This document shows, one piece after another, positions 21,690 to 32,060 of a DNA stretch of 64,000 nucleotides. The position numbers and the translations under genes were made by a program. Each line of letters starts with the position of its first letter. The stretch's first letter is position 1. Source of the DNA: Rugalucina vietnamica (Eukaryota > Mollusca > Bivalvia > Lucinida > Lucinidae); contig OZ024878.1 of assembly GCA_964017185.1 (NCBI GenBank), positions 13,029,351-13,093,350 on the forward strand, written 5' to 3'. Under the pieces are notes generated by a model. The model was not told where the DNA came from, searched no databases, and was given only the letters and a program-made list of their open reading frames with translations.

Positions 21690-22690
21690 ATGTACATGTT
21701 TTGTCTTATCTAAGTTTTTGGCATTATCTTGGACAATAATCAATATGTAATGATATTTATTTTTTATTAATAGTTTTTTTTTTTTTTGCGTTGTCCTCTA
21801 CCTATAAGAATATCGGTAATCTCCTTTGGATTCTTATCTATTGTCTGCTTAGCCATAAGGGTGTTATGCAATTGTTAAGTCCAATTCAACTTTTGTTGTC
21901 GAAGCAAGGTTTGCTTATTAAGCAACTTGTTAACAACTCCTACGATGCACCTATCTTTAAGCGCATTTCTGAATGACCTAATTTGACTAATACTATGACC
22001 TACTTACCTCGGTTACAAAAATCCTTCAAGTGTTTATCATGATTAGAATCAGATAAATTTCTTTCGTTATTGGCCATCAAGTCCAGGTTGCTGCTAGGCT
22101 ATACATCTACTGAACCACTTCACTCCTACAATAGTGTATCGCCTACGTCCTATTCCTTCAGTGTTTGCACTCTTACATCTATGAAATTGCGAGTAAATCC
22201 TTGGAGTTCTGTTATTTGAACGTGTTAACAATGTACAAAATATTTCAGAAATTAGAGCTAGTATCACAGAATTGCAGACTTATTTCTGAACACCTATATC
22301 TGTATGTCTTATTTTATTTTGTTTTTGGAATTCATATTACAAATAATTAATTTCACAAGCAAAACATTTCATTCTTTTCACGGAAACATGAGCAGATTGT
22401 CACGTTAAATACATTCCACTTACGCGAATATTTAACCACCTGTTGATTTCATGAAAACATGAAGAATATTTGACATATATAATTAATAAACATTCACACC
22501 AACAAACTATGTATCTTCCTGATTCAGTTCTCGGTGTATCAATCAAATCATTTGAAGTGATGCACTGGCACAAGTGGGGAACACACACACCGTATCCTGA
22601 AAAAATCCAAGCGATTTTCATTGAGATGAACTATATCTTACAACTTGGTGATTTTCTATTTTAACGCCTTAAAATTGTTGCAATACTGCC
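21690..22690. other. No recognisable feature
   Basis: AT-rich. Open frames at 21791-21976, 22165-22350 and 22400-22664 lack family resemblance and overlap on both strands. Nothing supported. Confidence 0.35.
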
Positions 22691-22906
22691 TCTAATCTTC
22701 AAAACCATCAGGAAAATATGTCCGTGCATTGACTACCCCCTTAGACCCCACTTTTACATAGCAAAATTGAGGTATGCTGGGGTATATCTATTTTTCTTAT
22801 TTTTGCTCCAAAACATAGATTGTGGGTACTCGTTAGAACCGCCTCGGCGAGGCGGTTCTAACGGGTACCCAAAATCTATGTTTTGGAGCAAACATAAGAA
22901 AACTAT

Positions 22907-24450
22907 AAAAAACCAGAGGACCAATGGTCCTGTAAACGCTCACCTGAAACCTGAGATATATACCAATAACCTTGTTTGACTACAATGGTAATATACATGT
23001 ATATAACCCCAGGGCCAGATCAGAGCAACCCCTGGAGTCAAATTCTTTTTCAAATCATTAAACTCCAGTCCATTTGCCAATTTACTACAAGTTTTGCCCT
23101 TCAAATGACGTTATAACAATTTTCCCCATACAAATGCATGGGCGACCTAAGTTGACCTTGTCGTAAAATAGGTCAAGGTCATCCAAGGGTCACAATTTAT
23201 ATAAAATTTGTAGAGCTCCATTGCCTGATGCTTCATGCCAAGTTTCAAAATCATAGACCTTCTGGTTCTGGAGAAGAAGATTTTTAAAGGATTTTGCTAT
23301 TTATAGCCATGGCAGCCATCTTGGTCATGTGACCATGACCATTTATAAATACTTTCATTCCCACTTCCTAACAATGCTCCTCATAAAGTTTGGCTTTGAT
23401 TGGCCAAGCAGTTTCAGAGAAGAAGATCTTTGAATATCACTGTAATATACATGTATATTACCCCGGGGTGGGGGCAGACAGACCCCTGGGGTCCAAATTT
23501 TTTCAGAATCATCAATCTTAAGTCCACTTGCCCATTTCCTGCAAGTTTTTCCCTACAAATGACATTTTGACACTTTTCCCCATTCAAATGCATGAGCGAC
23601 CTATGTTGACCTTGCTGTAAAATAGGTCAAGGTCATCCCAGGGTCATGATTTATATACACTTTGTAGAGCTCCAGTCACTGATGCTTCACACCAAGTTTC
23701 AAAATCATTGGCCTTCTGGTTCTGGAGAAGAAAATTTTTAAAGGTTTTTTCTATTTATAGCCATGGCGGCCATCTTGGTCATGTGACCTTGACCATTTAT
23801 ATAAACTTTCTTTCCCCCTTCCCAAGGATGCTCCATATGAAGTTTGGATTTGATTGGCCAAGCGGTTTCAGGGGAGAAGATGTTTCATTATTATGGAAAT
23901 ATACATGTATATAGCCCCGGGGCAGGGGCAGACAACCCCCCAGGGGCAAAAATTTTCCATTAACATTAATCTTCTGTCCATTTGCCTATTCCCAGTAAGT
24001 TTTACCCATTAAATAACATTTTACCATTTTTTCCCATTCAAATGCATTGGCGACCTAAGTTGACCTTGCCGTAAAATAGGTCAAGGTCATGACAGGGTCA
24101 TGATTTATATAAACTATGATGGACCCGCGTCCCTAATGCTACATACCAAGTTTCATGGAAATCTGCCCACTGGTTCTGGAGAAGAAGATTTTTAAAGGTT
24201 TTTGCTATTTATAGCCATGGTGGCCATCTTGGTCATGTGACCTGGACCATTTATATAAACTTTAGTTCCCCCTCTCTAAGGATGCTCCACATGAAGTTTG
24301 GCTTTGATTGGCCAAGCGGTTTCAGAGGAGAAGATCTTTGAAATTGTGAACGACGGACGACGACGGACGACGACGGACGACGGACGACGGACGCCGGAGC
24401 ATGGGTATACTATAAGCTCACCTGTGAGCCTTCGGCTCAGGTGAGCTAAA
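22907..24450 (+). mobile_element. Helitron-like non-autonomous element with 454 bp tandem repeats
   Basis: The 5' end has a short hairpin (AGGACCAATGGTCCT) and GCTCACCTGAAACC. Three tandem repeats follow, then an ACGG/ACGACGG microsatellite (24350-24397), and a 3' hairpin CTCACCTGTGAGCC..GGCTCAGGTGAG followed by CTAAA. A 3' hairpin plus CTRR-type end, no terminal inverted repeat and no target duplication are Helitron hallmarks. The layout matches the tandem-repeat-bearing Helitron relatives known from bivalves (pearl/HINE type). No Rep/helicase is encoded. Confidence 0.8.
22990..24343 (+). repeat. Three tandem repeats of 454 bp
   Basis: Repeats start at 22990, 23444 and 23898 (each AATATACATGTATAT), an exact spacing of 454 bp. 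Shared blocks: GACCTAAGTTGACCTTG, AAAATAGGTCAAGGTCAT, CCTTCTGGTTCTGGAGAAGA, ATTTATAGCCATGG and CATCTTGGTCATGTGACC. The third copy ends at the ACGG microsatellite. Open frames inside (for example 23708-23914) are accidental. Confidence 0.9.
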
Positions 24451-24884
24451 AATTCTACTGAAAATTTTCATTTTTAACAACTTTAAAAATATCTGTACAT
24501 TGCATGGGCATGTTTTCGTAATGCTATGTAACGAGTTTGACGAAAGTCGAAGATCATCTGAAATATCACTTTGACTGGCATCAAAATTGATCTGCCGCCC
24601 TGCCTTCATGTCCAGCCCCCAACAGGATATTCCAGAAATTATAATACAAATTTAGATACTGCACGAAATCACTTAAAGCGTGCACGTGTACATTTCATAG
24701 GAAACATAGAACACCCTATCACGTGATAAGAATTTGATTTTTTACATGTGAGCAACTTTGGATATATATGCTAAATAAAGGACATAGTTGCCCCGTTTAT
24801 CACACTGAAGCTTGTAAATAATTATGAGAAAAATTGCTTGAACAAATTTTATTTGTTAGTTTGAGTTTTGGTTTAGCGTTCCAG

Positions 24885-25170
24885 TAAACAGCTATGGTCA
24901 TGTCGAGACGTTGTCTCCATTTTATGGGACTTTTACACAAAATTAAGTTGTAATCATATAGTGACATCCAAAAAGTGTTTCAAATATAACCACCCAACTA
25001 AGCCAATACGGCTTATATGTATGGATGGTTTGACTTGAACTACTTTTCCTGGGCAGGCTCAGACCTGAGCGGTTAACCAATAATCAGATGATCAGTCAGT
25101 AGCGTAGAAGATTTGCCTGGAGGCACAGGCAGCCTATCTATTTCTTTAGGCCCAAATGGGCGGGGACCCT
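24885..25170 (-). mobile_element. Repeat SX copy
   Basis: Reverse complement of the SX consensus: GTTGTCTCCATTTTATGGGA, then ATCATATAGTGACATCC, the CCATCTGATT-like head and GCCCAAATGGGCGGGGACCC. Its middle (CGGCTTATATGTATGGATGG) is the uninterrupted counterpart of the site where a MITE landed at 53552. Confidence 0.7.
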
Positions 25171-25250
25171 TGAACAATTTTGTAATGCACCAGTAGACGC
25201 TAATGCCTCCTGAATTTTCTCTTATTTCGAGGTGTTCATTTTGCCATTAC

Positions 25251-25526
25251 GAAAAAATGCCCATGCAATATACAGAGATTTTTCAAGTTGTAAAAAATGA
25301 AAATTTTCAGTAGAAAAAAAAATGATAATTTTCTTATTTTTGCTCAAAACATAGATTGTGGGTACTTGTTAGAATCGCCTCGCCGAGGCGGTTCTAACGA
25401 GTACCCACAATCTATGTTTTGGAGCAAAAATGAGAAAAATAGGTATACCCCTGCATATCCCAATTTTGCTATATAAAAGTGGGGTATTAGGGGGTATACA
25501 TTACACGTACATGTTTTTCTGATGCA
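25251..25526 (-). mobile_element. MITE family 1, complete copy
   Basis: CATTACGAAAAAATGCCCAT..GTACATGTTTTTCTGATG. The full palindrome TCGCCTCGCCGAGGCGGTTC is flanked by TGTGGGTAC arms and the CAATTTTGCTATATAAAAG arm. A good reference copy for the family. Confidence 0.85.
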
Positions 25527-26075
25527 GTTTCCCAATTAAATTTGTTTTGAATCTAATCGGTTCCATGCAGCATATGTGTCTTTGATGTTTCTTTTCTTTA
25601 TTACAAATAATTTACAGAAAAGCCATTTGAATATCTAGCCACCAGAATTAGAAGTAAAATATAAAGCGTTATTGAATTTTATAGTATGAACTGTTTGCCA
25701 CCCTCAGATCATTACGAGGAAAACAGAATCTATGAAGTTGAAACATGCCTTAGACTTTGGCTGATGACTTGGAAATATGGCATCGACATGAAACATAGAT
25801 TGTCATCTTTTTAAACCATGTACATATATATAACTATCGCCCACCAATATTAAGAATATGGTACCCTATAATTCTAGTACCTGTAGGTAAATATGCATTC
25901 AAATAATTTGCATAAAATAATCATGTCTATTCAGTTAAGATGGCTATCACTGTGTATACGTACAAGCAATTTTATTTTTCACATGAGGTGTAGGAATTTT
26001 GATGTGTAGAACTGATATCACGTTTATGCAAAGTAAAAAAAATAAACTTTTGGAATAAATTGCTTTTCATATATA

Positions 26076-26971
26076 CTGAGTCAAACATATAACGCAACAC
26101 GGTTATGGCATGTTTTTCGCATTTTAATGTTACATAAGACGGTCTACCCGACATATGATGGTCAGCAATCGCCAATGAATAAATTGGGTACAAAGGTTTT
26201 GGCTTTCTAGGCATGGGTCACTGAGCTCGAATCTGATTGGCCAAAACGGTTATTTTGGTGGCATGCGCCCCCTGAGAGATTCTGGAAGTCAGTTTATACA
26301 CAAATGGCTTCTTTATGGATCGCCCAATGAGATTCGATGGGGTAATTGCAATTTGGCTTCCATTTGTACCCAAAATTTCAAATCAAAGTTTACATCATTG
26401 AAAATTGAACGTTTAATACTGAGCATTCCATTGAACACAATAGAAAATGGAATTAGTGAAAAATTCTAACGGCGAATGTTTTTAACGAAACCTTTGTGAA
26501 AACGTGTTCATGCCTTCATTTAGCATTGTTAGAAAACACAATAGCATCCAATTGTTGGGTCAGAACGTCTATAACAAATGCTAAAATGTGAGTAAACTTG
26601 AATGGTTGGGAGTAAAAATGAGTCTTCAACTCTGCTTAAAATTGAGCAAAATTGATCATCTGTCAGTAAAATTATTCATTGTCTAAAATGGGACAGGGGT
26701 AACCCTGAAAACCGACACTAATTTCTAGGGTACGAATACACGTCTCATGTCGTATTCTGGAAAATCACAATGCATTTCATTTTTTGCCAAGACCCTACCT
26801 CTGAAAAATGTTTAATTTCTTGAGACGCATAACACAGAATGTTACAAACAAGGTCTTATGAGATGTGTCGATCGTCCGGCAATCTAATTCAGTGGAGGAA
26901 AAGTTTATTTGATACTATTCTTGTGTATAACAATAAAAATAAACTTATGTTGCGTTATAAGTTTGGCTCAG
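26076..26971. mobile_element. Tc1/mariner-type non-autonomous element, 896 bp
   Basis: Ends CTGAGTCAAACATATAACGC and, inverted, CTGAGCCAAACTTATAACGC, then AACA on both. TA precedes (26074-26075) and follows (26972-26973). No transposase-like frame was found; the interior has CGAATCTGATTGGCC and simple A-rich parts. Confidence 0.8.
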
Positions 26972-27367
26972 TATACTATCATGCTACATGTAGATTGTGA
27001 TATGAAGTTACTGTTTTCCATAAATGTTTTAATAGTTGATTTCCAGTTAAAGTGCCCAAACATTTATGATAAACGAAATCCAACAATGAAAGCTATTTTC
27101 GGAATTACAGCAGAATAGTCTGGCTTTCGTTGCCAGTTTTGGGCGGGCTATTGATGGGGTTTCATTGCGCGGGGTTGCGCAATATAGTCCATACTATCTC
27201 CCTTTGAATTTTTTACTGCTTCCATAGGATCAAACCTTTATATTTTAATTAATACGAACAACGTTATTAAATGTTCTAATAGAAGGTGGTAAAATAGCAT
27301 GGTTATTAATCACATATGTTTTACCTTTTACATAATAAGATGACCTTTGACACTGCTGTCAGCATAA

Positions 27368-27600
27368 TTGAGCCGCATCGTGAGAAAACCGGATTTTTGC
27401 CTAGGCGAAAACAAAGGCGCAGATCAGCTTCGCGGTAACTGATCAGCGCCTTTGTTTTCGCTACTCGGATAGTGCAATTCCTCCTTTACTTAAATCCAAA
27501 ATTTAAAGCTTCTAGCTCTTTTCTGAGCTTGTACCGACCGGTTTGTGTCGGACCTGGTCGGAAACCCCGAAGACCGGTTTTCTCGCGTCACGGCTCATAT
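27368..27600 (+). mobile_element. MITE family 2, complete copy
   Basis: TTGAGCCGCATCGTGAGAAA to CGCGTCACGGCTCATAT. Core hairpin GGCGAAAACAAAGGCGCAGA with ATCAGCGCCTTTGTTTTCGC, and both TCGGACCTGGTCGGAAACC and GTACCGACCGGTTTGTG blocks. One of the least damaged copies. Confidence 0.85.
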
Positions 27601-28096
27601 ATATTTTTTTCAATATGATGTGGTGCTGCTTCTGTACAGCTGTAGCAATACCAATGGTTCAATTGTCATCGTTCTCATGCCTGTTCATTTATTTGATAGC
27701 CAGTTTGTAAAATCAGATATATTAAAAATAAGTGGGTAGATACTTAATATTATTCAAATTCTTCGAATTGTTCCATAATTAGAAACCACTTACATTTAAA
27801 TCATAGCAATATCGTTACCATCCGAATTTATGAATCCTTTAATACTTGTCTTATTTGATGTTAGCAAATTGCTGAAAAGTATATACTTATAGTATTTATG
27901 AAACATTAAGTTTATATCAGCACTAATAAAGATCTCAACAGGTAAAATCAGCAGACAGTAATTTACCTGGAATTGCCACAGTACGAAAACACACTTTTGC
28001 AATGAATAAGGACTTTTTTCGGCTCAGAAATGAAAAACAACATGTTTAAGTTTTTTTCTTATCTTTTGCAAACAAACTGATTATGGGCACCCCTTT
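27601..28096. other. No recognisable feature
   Basis: AT-rich; small open frames on both strands without resemblance to anything known to me. Confidence 0.35.
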
Positions 28097-28097
28097 C

Positions 28098-28470
28098 ATT
28101 ACGAAAACACGCCCATACAATATACAGAGATTTTTTTTTCAGCTGTAAAAATTGAAAATTTCATAAGAAAAATTAGATAATTTTCTTATTTTTGCTCCAA
28201 ACATAGATTGTGGGTACACGTTAGAACCGCCTCACAGTCTATGTTTCAGAGCAAAAATAAGAAAAATAGGTATACCCCTGCATACCCCAGTTTTGCTATA
28301 TAAAAGTGGGATGTAATGGGGTAAACATTATATGGACATGTTTTCCTGATGGAACCGCCTCGCGTACGCAATATCTATATTTCACAACAAAAACTGAAAA
28401 AAGGTATACCTCTATCGGATAAAATGTAATGGGGTACATATTACACAGACATGTTAACGTGATGTGTTGG
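28098..28470 (-). mobile_element. MITE family 1 copy with a duplicated end
   Basis: CATTACGAAAACACGCCCAT.. to GGACATGTTTTCCTGATG (about 28352), with most of one palindrome arm deleted (GAACCGCCTCACAGTCTATG). A second partial right end follows (GTATACCTCTATC..CAGACATGTTAACGTGATG), as if a second copy had inserted or recombined. Confidence 0.7.
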
Positions 28471-28717
28471 GTTACCGTTGCCAATTCGGAGGTCTTCAAC
28501 GGGCTAATTTTATGAATGAAAAGTTCAGTTTTTGTTGATGAATAATGCGAACTTTCCGGTACATTTCAAACCAACACATCATTCATTCATATGTACATTC
28601 ATTCATTCATTTAAATGCTAAAGAATCTATATATTTGCTCCACTGTTAATATCATGGCTCATCATGATCAGTGTCAGTCTTGTATTACGTAACAGCGCCA
28701 TGCAATAAACAACGTCA

Positions 28718-28845
28718 AATCAGGAAGACCTATACATAAATTGTGTAGCCCCTTACATCCCACTTTTAAATTTGGTAAAACTGGGGTATGCAGGGGTATA
28801 TATATTTTCTCTTATTTTTGCTCTTAAACATATGGGTAATGTGTT
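28718..28845 (+). mobile_element. MITE family 1 half copy
   Basis: ATCAGGAAGACCTATAC.., CCCCTTACATCCCAC, AAAACTGGGGTATGCAGGGG and TTATTTTTGCTCTTAAACAT match the left half; the palindrome is missing. Confidence 0.6.
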
Positions 28846-29086
28846 CAGAAAACAATCGTGTTCTGTAAGTCACACTTGCGCGACAGTTAATTGGTCTTTC
28901 CTGCCCTAGACCATGGTTGATGCCAAGGGTTATTAATACGCCTATTGACACCCGTTTTTCACTCCTTTAAAATTCCTGTTATACATTTGTGTGTTTCTTT
29001 TTGCGTTGAATGCACACTGACGCAGGCTCGTGCAAGAGTTTACCTTAGTTTTCGGAATAAGGCATCATTCTATGCTATGATACTAT

Positions 29087-30335
29087 GCCGCCGCATAGGA
29101 AAACCAACAATCTGCAGAGGCGAAAACAAAGGAGCAGATCAGCTTCGCGGTAATTGATTTCGCTACACGGCTACATGTAGTATAATTCCTTTACTTTCTA
29201 AATCCAAAATTTCCAGCATCTAAAGATACAAGTAGGCAACAATCAGGAAAAGACGCAATCAGAAAAAGATTCCCACTCCAAAAACCGAGGTGGGGAAAAG
29301 TAAATTAACAATCACACACTTGTACCATGACAACATATCGTAAGCCGAATGAGCAGCTATTTTGGCCACTCTGTTACATAAACTTAACTAAAAATTTGAT
29401 GACATACATAAGGCGCCAACAGCACAAAAATTTTAAACACCAAGAAACCGCCACAGAAATATCGCCTTGGAACGATCAGTAATTTAAAATTACTGACGGG
29501 CTGAAATCAATTTCACAGGTACCTAACATCACCCTCAGCTTCTGCAGTGGTTCAGTGATATACAAGAAATAAGAAAACTCTATTAAGAAAATACTAAACG
29601 TTAAACATCAGAGTGAGCAGCTATTGAAGGTAAGGTGGTCGCAATGCTAGCTTGGACAGAAAAAGTAAAATGCAGAGGCTAAGTGAACAGCCAAATCATA
29701 CTCGGTTGGCCACAAAGCCATGCAACATAAAAAAAAAACAACTCGTAATTGGAATAACTTAGATAGGTGTGAATCACAACAGAATAGTACCGCCTTGGAA
29801 CGGTCTGTTATAAATAAATGGGGGGCTTAAATCGATTTTTACAGGTACCTAACCTCACCCTCAGCTTCTGCAGTGCTTCACAACATTAAGTTAGTTGTTC
29901 GGTCCTCGTGGTGAATCTCTAGCTAGTCAATGAATCATCATGGACAAACAAATAAATCATAATAAACATCCTGATGAATAAAAAACCAGGACTCACAGAT
30001 TGAGTAAGCTGTCTGACGATGGAGATCCCTGGGCGCCAAATAACTTACTAAATTTGGAGCAAAAAGAAAAACACCAATTGAACCCCGGTGGGCCAAGCAA
30101 CAGACAAGAAGCTCCGGCCCCAACCAACTTAAATAAATAATTTTATGTCGGGGCCATCATAGAGTCTGACGCCCGACCCACCGGCGTAGAATTAAAGAAG
30201 GCAGCATAGTTATCAGTTATCTAACCATCTTCTGTGTTCTGTGATTGTACAGCCTGGTTTGTGTCGGACGTAATCGGTGTGTCGGACGTAGTCGGAACCA
30301 AAATTGTTGGTTTTCTCACGCACATGCTCACTTTA
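29087..30335 (+). mobile_element. MITE family 2 copy split by a Penelope-like element
   Basis: Left half 29087-29223 (GCCGCCGCATAGGAAAACCA, GAAAACAAAGGAGCAGATCA, TTTCCAGCATCTAA). Right half 30219-30335 (ATCTAACCATCTTCTGTG, TTGTACAGCCTGG, GGTTTTCTCACGCACATG). ATCTAA stands on both sides of the insert, and the other MITE copies are continuous here. Confidence 0.8.
29224..30218 (-). mobile_element. Penelope-like element, 5'-truncated, with 6 bp target duplication
   Basis: Minus-strand copy. Its 3' end (GCCTACTTGTATCT in sense) lies at 29224 and its 5' end is cut inside the C-terminal RT homology (VDNYAAFF-type residues) at 30218. ATCTAA repeats at 29218-29223 and 30219-30224. Inside, the segment with CCTCACCCTCAGCTTCTGCA occurs twice (near 29535 and 29865), so part of the tail is duplicated in tandem, as in the partial terminal duplications of Penelope-like elements. 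The only open frame (29938-30123) is the accidental tail frame. Confidence 0.8.
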
Positions 30336-30639
30336 TATGACTACCTTAACGTGAAATGACGTTATTTGTAACTAGTACAAGGAAACGAAATTACCATACT
30401 TGCCTTAACGGTACTGTATGTGGGAGTTAAGGGATAAAATAGTTGAAATCAAGCGTAAATCTCGTGGGAAACAGTATAAAACACCATGGAAATAGATTTC
30501 ACATCTCAATTAACAATGATGTTTAATTGTTGAGAAACCGATTTAACAATCAAACTTCAAATTAATCAATTGTGGAGATACTGAACAAACAAATCATTGA
30601 CAATATGCGATGGCTTGAATGCGATGGGGAGAAGCAGTG

Positions 30640-30666
30640 GCTCTAATTTTTACCCCCCCCCCCCCG
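30640..30666. repeat. C-homopolymer tract
   Basis: A run of about 13 C at 30653-30665 within otherwise unassigned AT-rich sequence (30336-30900). Nothing else noted around it. Confidence 0.7.
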
Positions 30667-30907
30667 ATTAAGTGGCTGACAAGTCCAAGGTGGACAATCA
30701 CGTGACTAAAATTGATTTTTGAGTACAAGAATTCGGGTAGAACCAGTGGGCAAATCAGCTCTAGTTTTCTTCAACTTTAATGAAATTTCTCGGGATAAAG
30801 TGCACATACCCCGGAATGGTACGCTCTTATTTGTAATACAGCAGTCAAATTTATTGCGCGCTATAGTTTAATAGATTACCCCCAAGCAAATGGATTTACA
30901 TTTTTAA

Positions 30908-31119
30908 GGCCTAGTTTCCACGGACATTTTTTCTTTGACAAAGTAGGTTTGTCGCAGAAAAAAATATGTTCGTGTAAACTCAATCAGTCTATGGCGAAGT
31001 TTCTTTGTCAAATATCTGTGACAAAGGTGAGCTTTGCTGTGTGTGAACACAAACTCACAGCCAATGTGTCTGTGACAAAGAATCTTCGTCAGAGAAACAT
31101 TGTCCGTGGAGACGCGGCC
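30908..31119. mobile_element. TAA-flanked MITE (GGCC.. TCCACGGACA ends)
   Basis: 212 bp with ends GGCCTAGTTTCCACGGACAT and, inverted, GGCCGCGTCTCCACGGACAA. TAA sits at 30905-30907 and 31120-31122. Inner inverted blocks: CTTTGACAAAGTAGGTTTGT, AAGTTTCTTTGTCAAAT.TGTGACAAAG and GAATCTTCGTCAGAGAAAC. Two relatives at 48250-48477 and 48558-48781. TAA equals TTA on the other strand, again of PIF/Harbinger type. Confidence 0.8.
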
Positions 31120-31239
31120 TAACACTGAGGTTGCTCGGAATTATCTATGAAACGATAGTGTGCATTTTACTGTCTTTTGTATACCAGTTTAAAGCGTACC
31201 ATTCCAGGGTAAGTGTACTTTACATAATGACATTTTATT

Positions 31240-31241
31240 CT

Positions 31242-31275
<34 letters not shown>
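31240..31275. repeat. Poly(T) tract
   Basis: About 36 consecutive T. May be the tail of a minus-strand retroposed sequence, but no body was recognised beside it. Confidence 0.85.
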
Positions 31276-31280
<5 letters not shown>

Positions 31281-31481
31281 ATGGTATATTTACTAACTGA
31301 TCATGTCCGAATACTGGTACACAAAAATCAATTTAGGCCAAGTGATTGTCCGCCTTGAAGTCGTGCCGGAAATCGTGCCGGCTATCTATGAATAGATTAT
31401 TTCAGTATTACAGTCACGACAATCAGAAAAAATAGCGTGATTACAGGTATGGAAACCGACCCTAATCGGTCACATTTTAAG

Positions 31482-31530
<49 letters not shown>
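31482..31530. repeat. (TC)n microsatellite
   Basis: About 24 dinucleotide repeats, directly 3' of the secreted-protein gene that ends at 31545 on the minus strand. Confidence 0.95.
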
Positions 31531-31533
<3 letters not shown>

Positions 31534-31544
31534 CACCTGATTTA

Positions 31545-31991
31545 TTAATGTAATTGTCTATACTGTATCATATAACTTTTATTATCATAACTGTCATCGA
31601 TTCGAAGAACTGAAAATCCAGAGACGTTTCTTTCTTTCTCCAGTATAACTGTTAGCTTGGTACCGAGCCAGCCCTCTCTCCATCCATTGCCTAGTTCGTG
31701 TACATCTTGAGGCTTCATGGACTCAAAATCTCGAAGGGCCTGTCTGTAACCGCCTGTTTTGGTGTACACCGTCATTAAAGGTGTATGGACAAGTACAAAA
31801 GCATCGTCAAGAATATTTATCAACGTGCGATGGAAAGTAGTGATAGATCTGCCTTTTCTGTTTCCCGAATCCGTGTCCGATACTTGTACGTCATTTCTAC
31901 CATCTGCGTGGCTATTCTTGCCTTTGTCCAAATAAGCAGCATTTGAGTGACAAGCATGTACCGCAATGACAAAGCCGATAAGGGTGATCAT
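31545..31991 (-). CDS. Small secreted protein with a module resembling bacterial polymorphic-protein C-termini
   Basis: An uninterrupted 148-codon frame, the best gene-like frame in the window. Residues 1-18 (MITLIGFVIAVHACHSNA) are a classic signal peptide with likely cleavage after Ala18 or Ala19. Residues 20-55 are polar and probably disordered. Residues 76-145 form a compact domain: YTKTGGYRQALRDFESMKP, then V97, GNGWREGWLGTKLTVIL, and finally a short strand ending in IQYR. From memory this spacing (GGY-x3-AL-x-DF-x4-P-x2-V, a glycine pair, TVIV-type and IKIRY-type strands) resembles a short C-terminal module of bacterial secreted polymorphic proteins; I could not check this. Two N-glycosylation sequons (N122, N137); no Cys in the mature chain. 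On the minus strand TTTGTTTTGTAG stands directly before the ATG, as a splice acceptor after a 5' UTR intron would. An AATAAA overlaps the TAA stop. Function unknown; it looks whole. Confidence 0.7.
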   Translation of the reverse strand: MITLIGFVIAVHACHSNAAYLDKGKNSHADGRNDVQVSDTDSGNRKGRSITTFHRTLINILDDAFVLVHTPLMTVYTKTGGYRQALRDFESMKPQDVHELGNGWREGWLGTKLTVILEKERNVSGFSVLRIDDSYDNKSYMIQYRQLH

Positions 31992-32003
31992 CTACAAAAC
32001 AAA
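31992..32003 (-). promoter_or_regulatory. Possible splice acceptor just before the ATG
   Basis: On the minus strand the pyrimidine-rich TTTGTTTTGTAG ends immediately before the start codon of the secreted-protein gene. That would place an intron in the 5' UTR. The upstream exon is not identified. Confidence 0.4.
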
Positions 32004-32029
32004 GTTTGAAATGTGAAACGTTTTTGCAT

Positions 32030-32060
32030 ATATATATATATATATATGCATATATATATA
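32030..32060. repeat. (TA)n/(ATGC) microsatellite
   Basis: Alternating TA with one GC step. The flanking mariner-type element appears to have inserted within this TA tract, since TA repeats resume at 33024. Confidence 0.85.

Larger units (their letters stand above)
22704..24527 (+). mobile_element. MITE family 1 copy split by a Helitron-like element
   Basis: Left part 22704-22906 holds GGAAAATATGTCCGTGCA, the CCCCTTAGACCCCAC arm and the complete GAACCGCCTCGGCGAGGCGG palindrome. The right part resumes at 24451 (AATTCTACTGAAAATTTTCA) and ends GGGCATGTTTTCGTAATG. Removing the insert restores the family consensus. Confidence 0.85.

Noticed and set aside
24350-24397. ACGG/ACGACGG repeats as a CRISPR or telomere-like array
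   Set aside because: A simple microsatellite at the fixed place found in bivalve Helitron relatives; no spacers.
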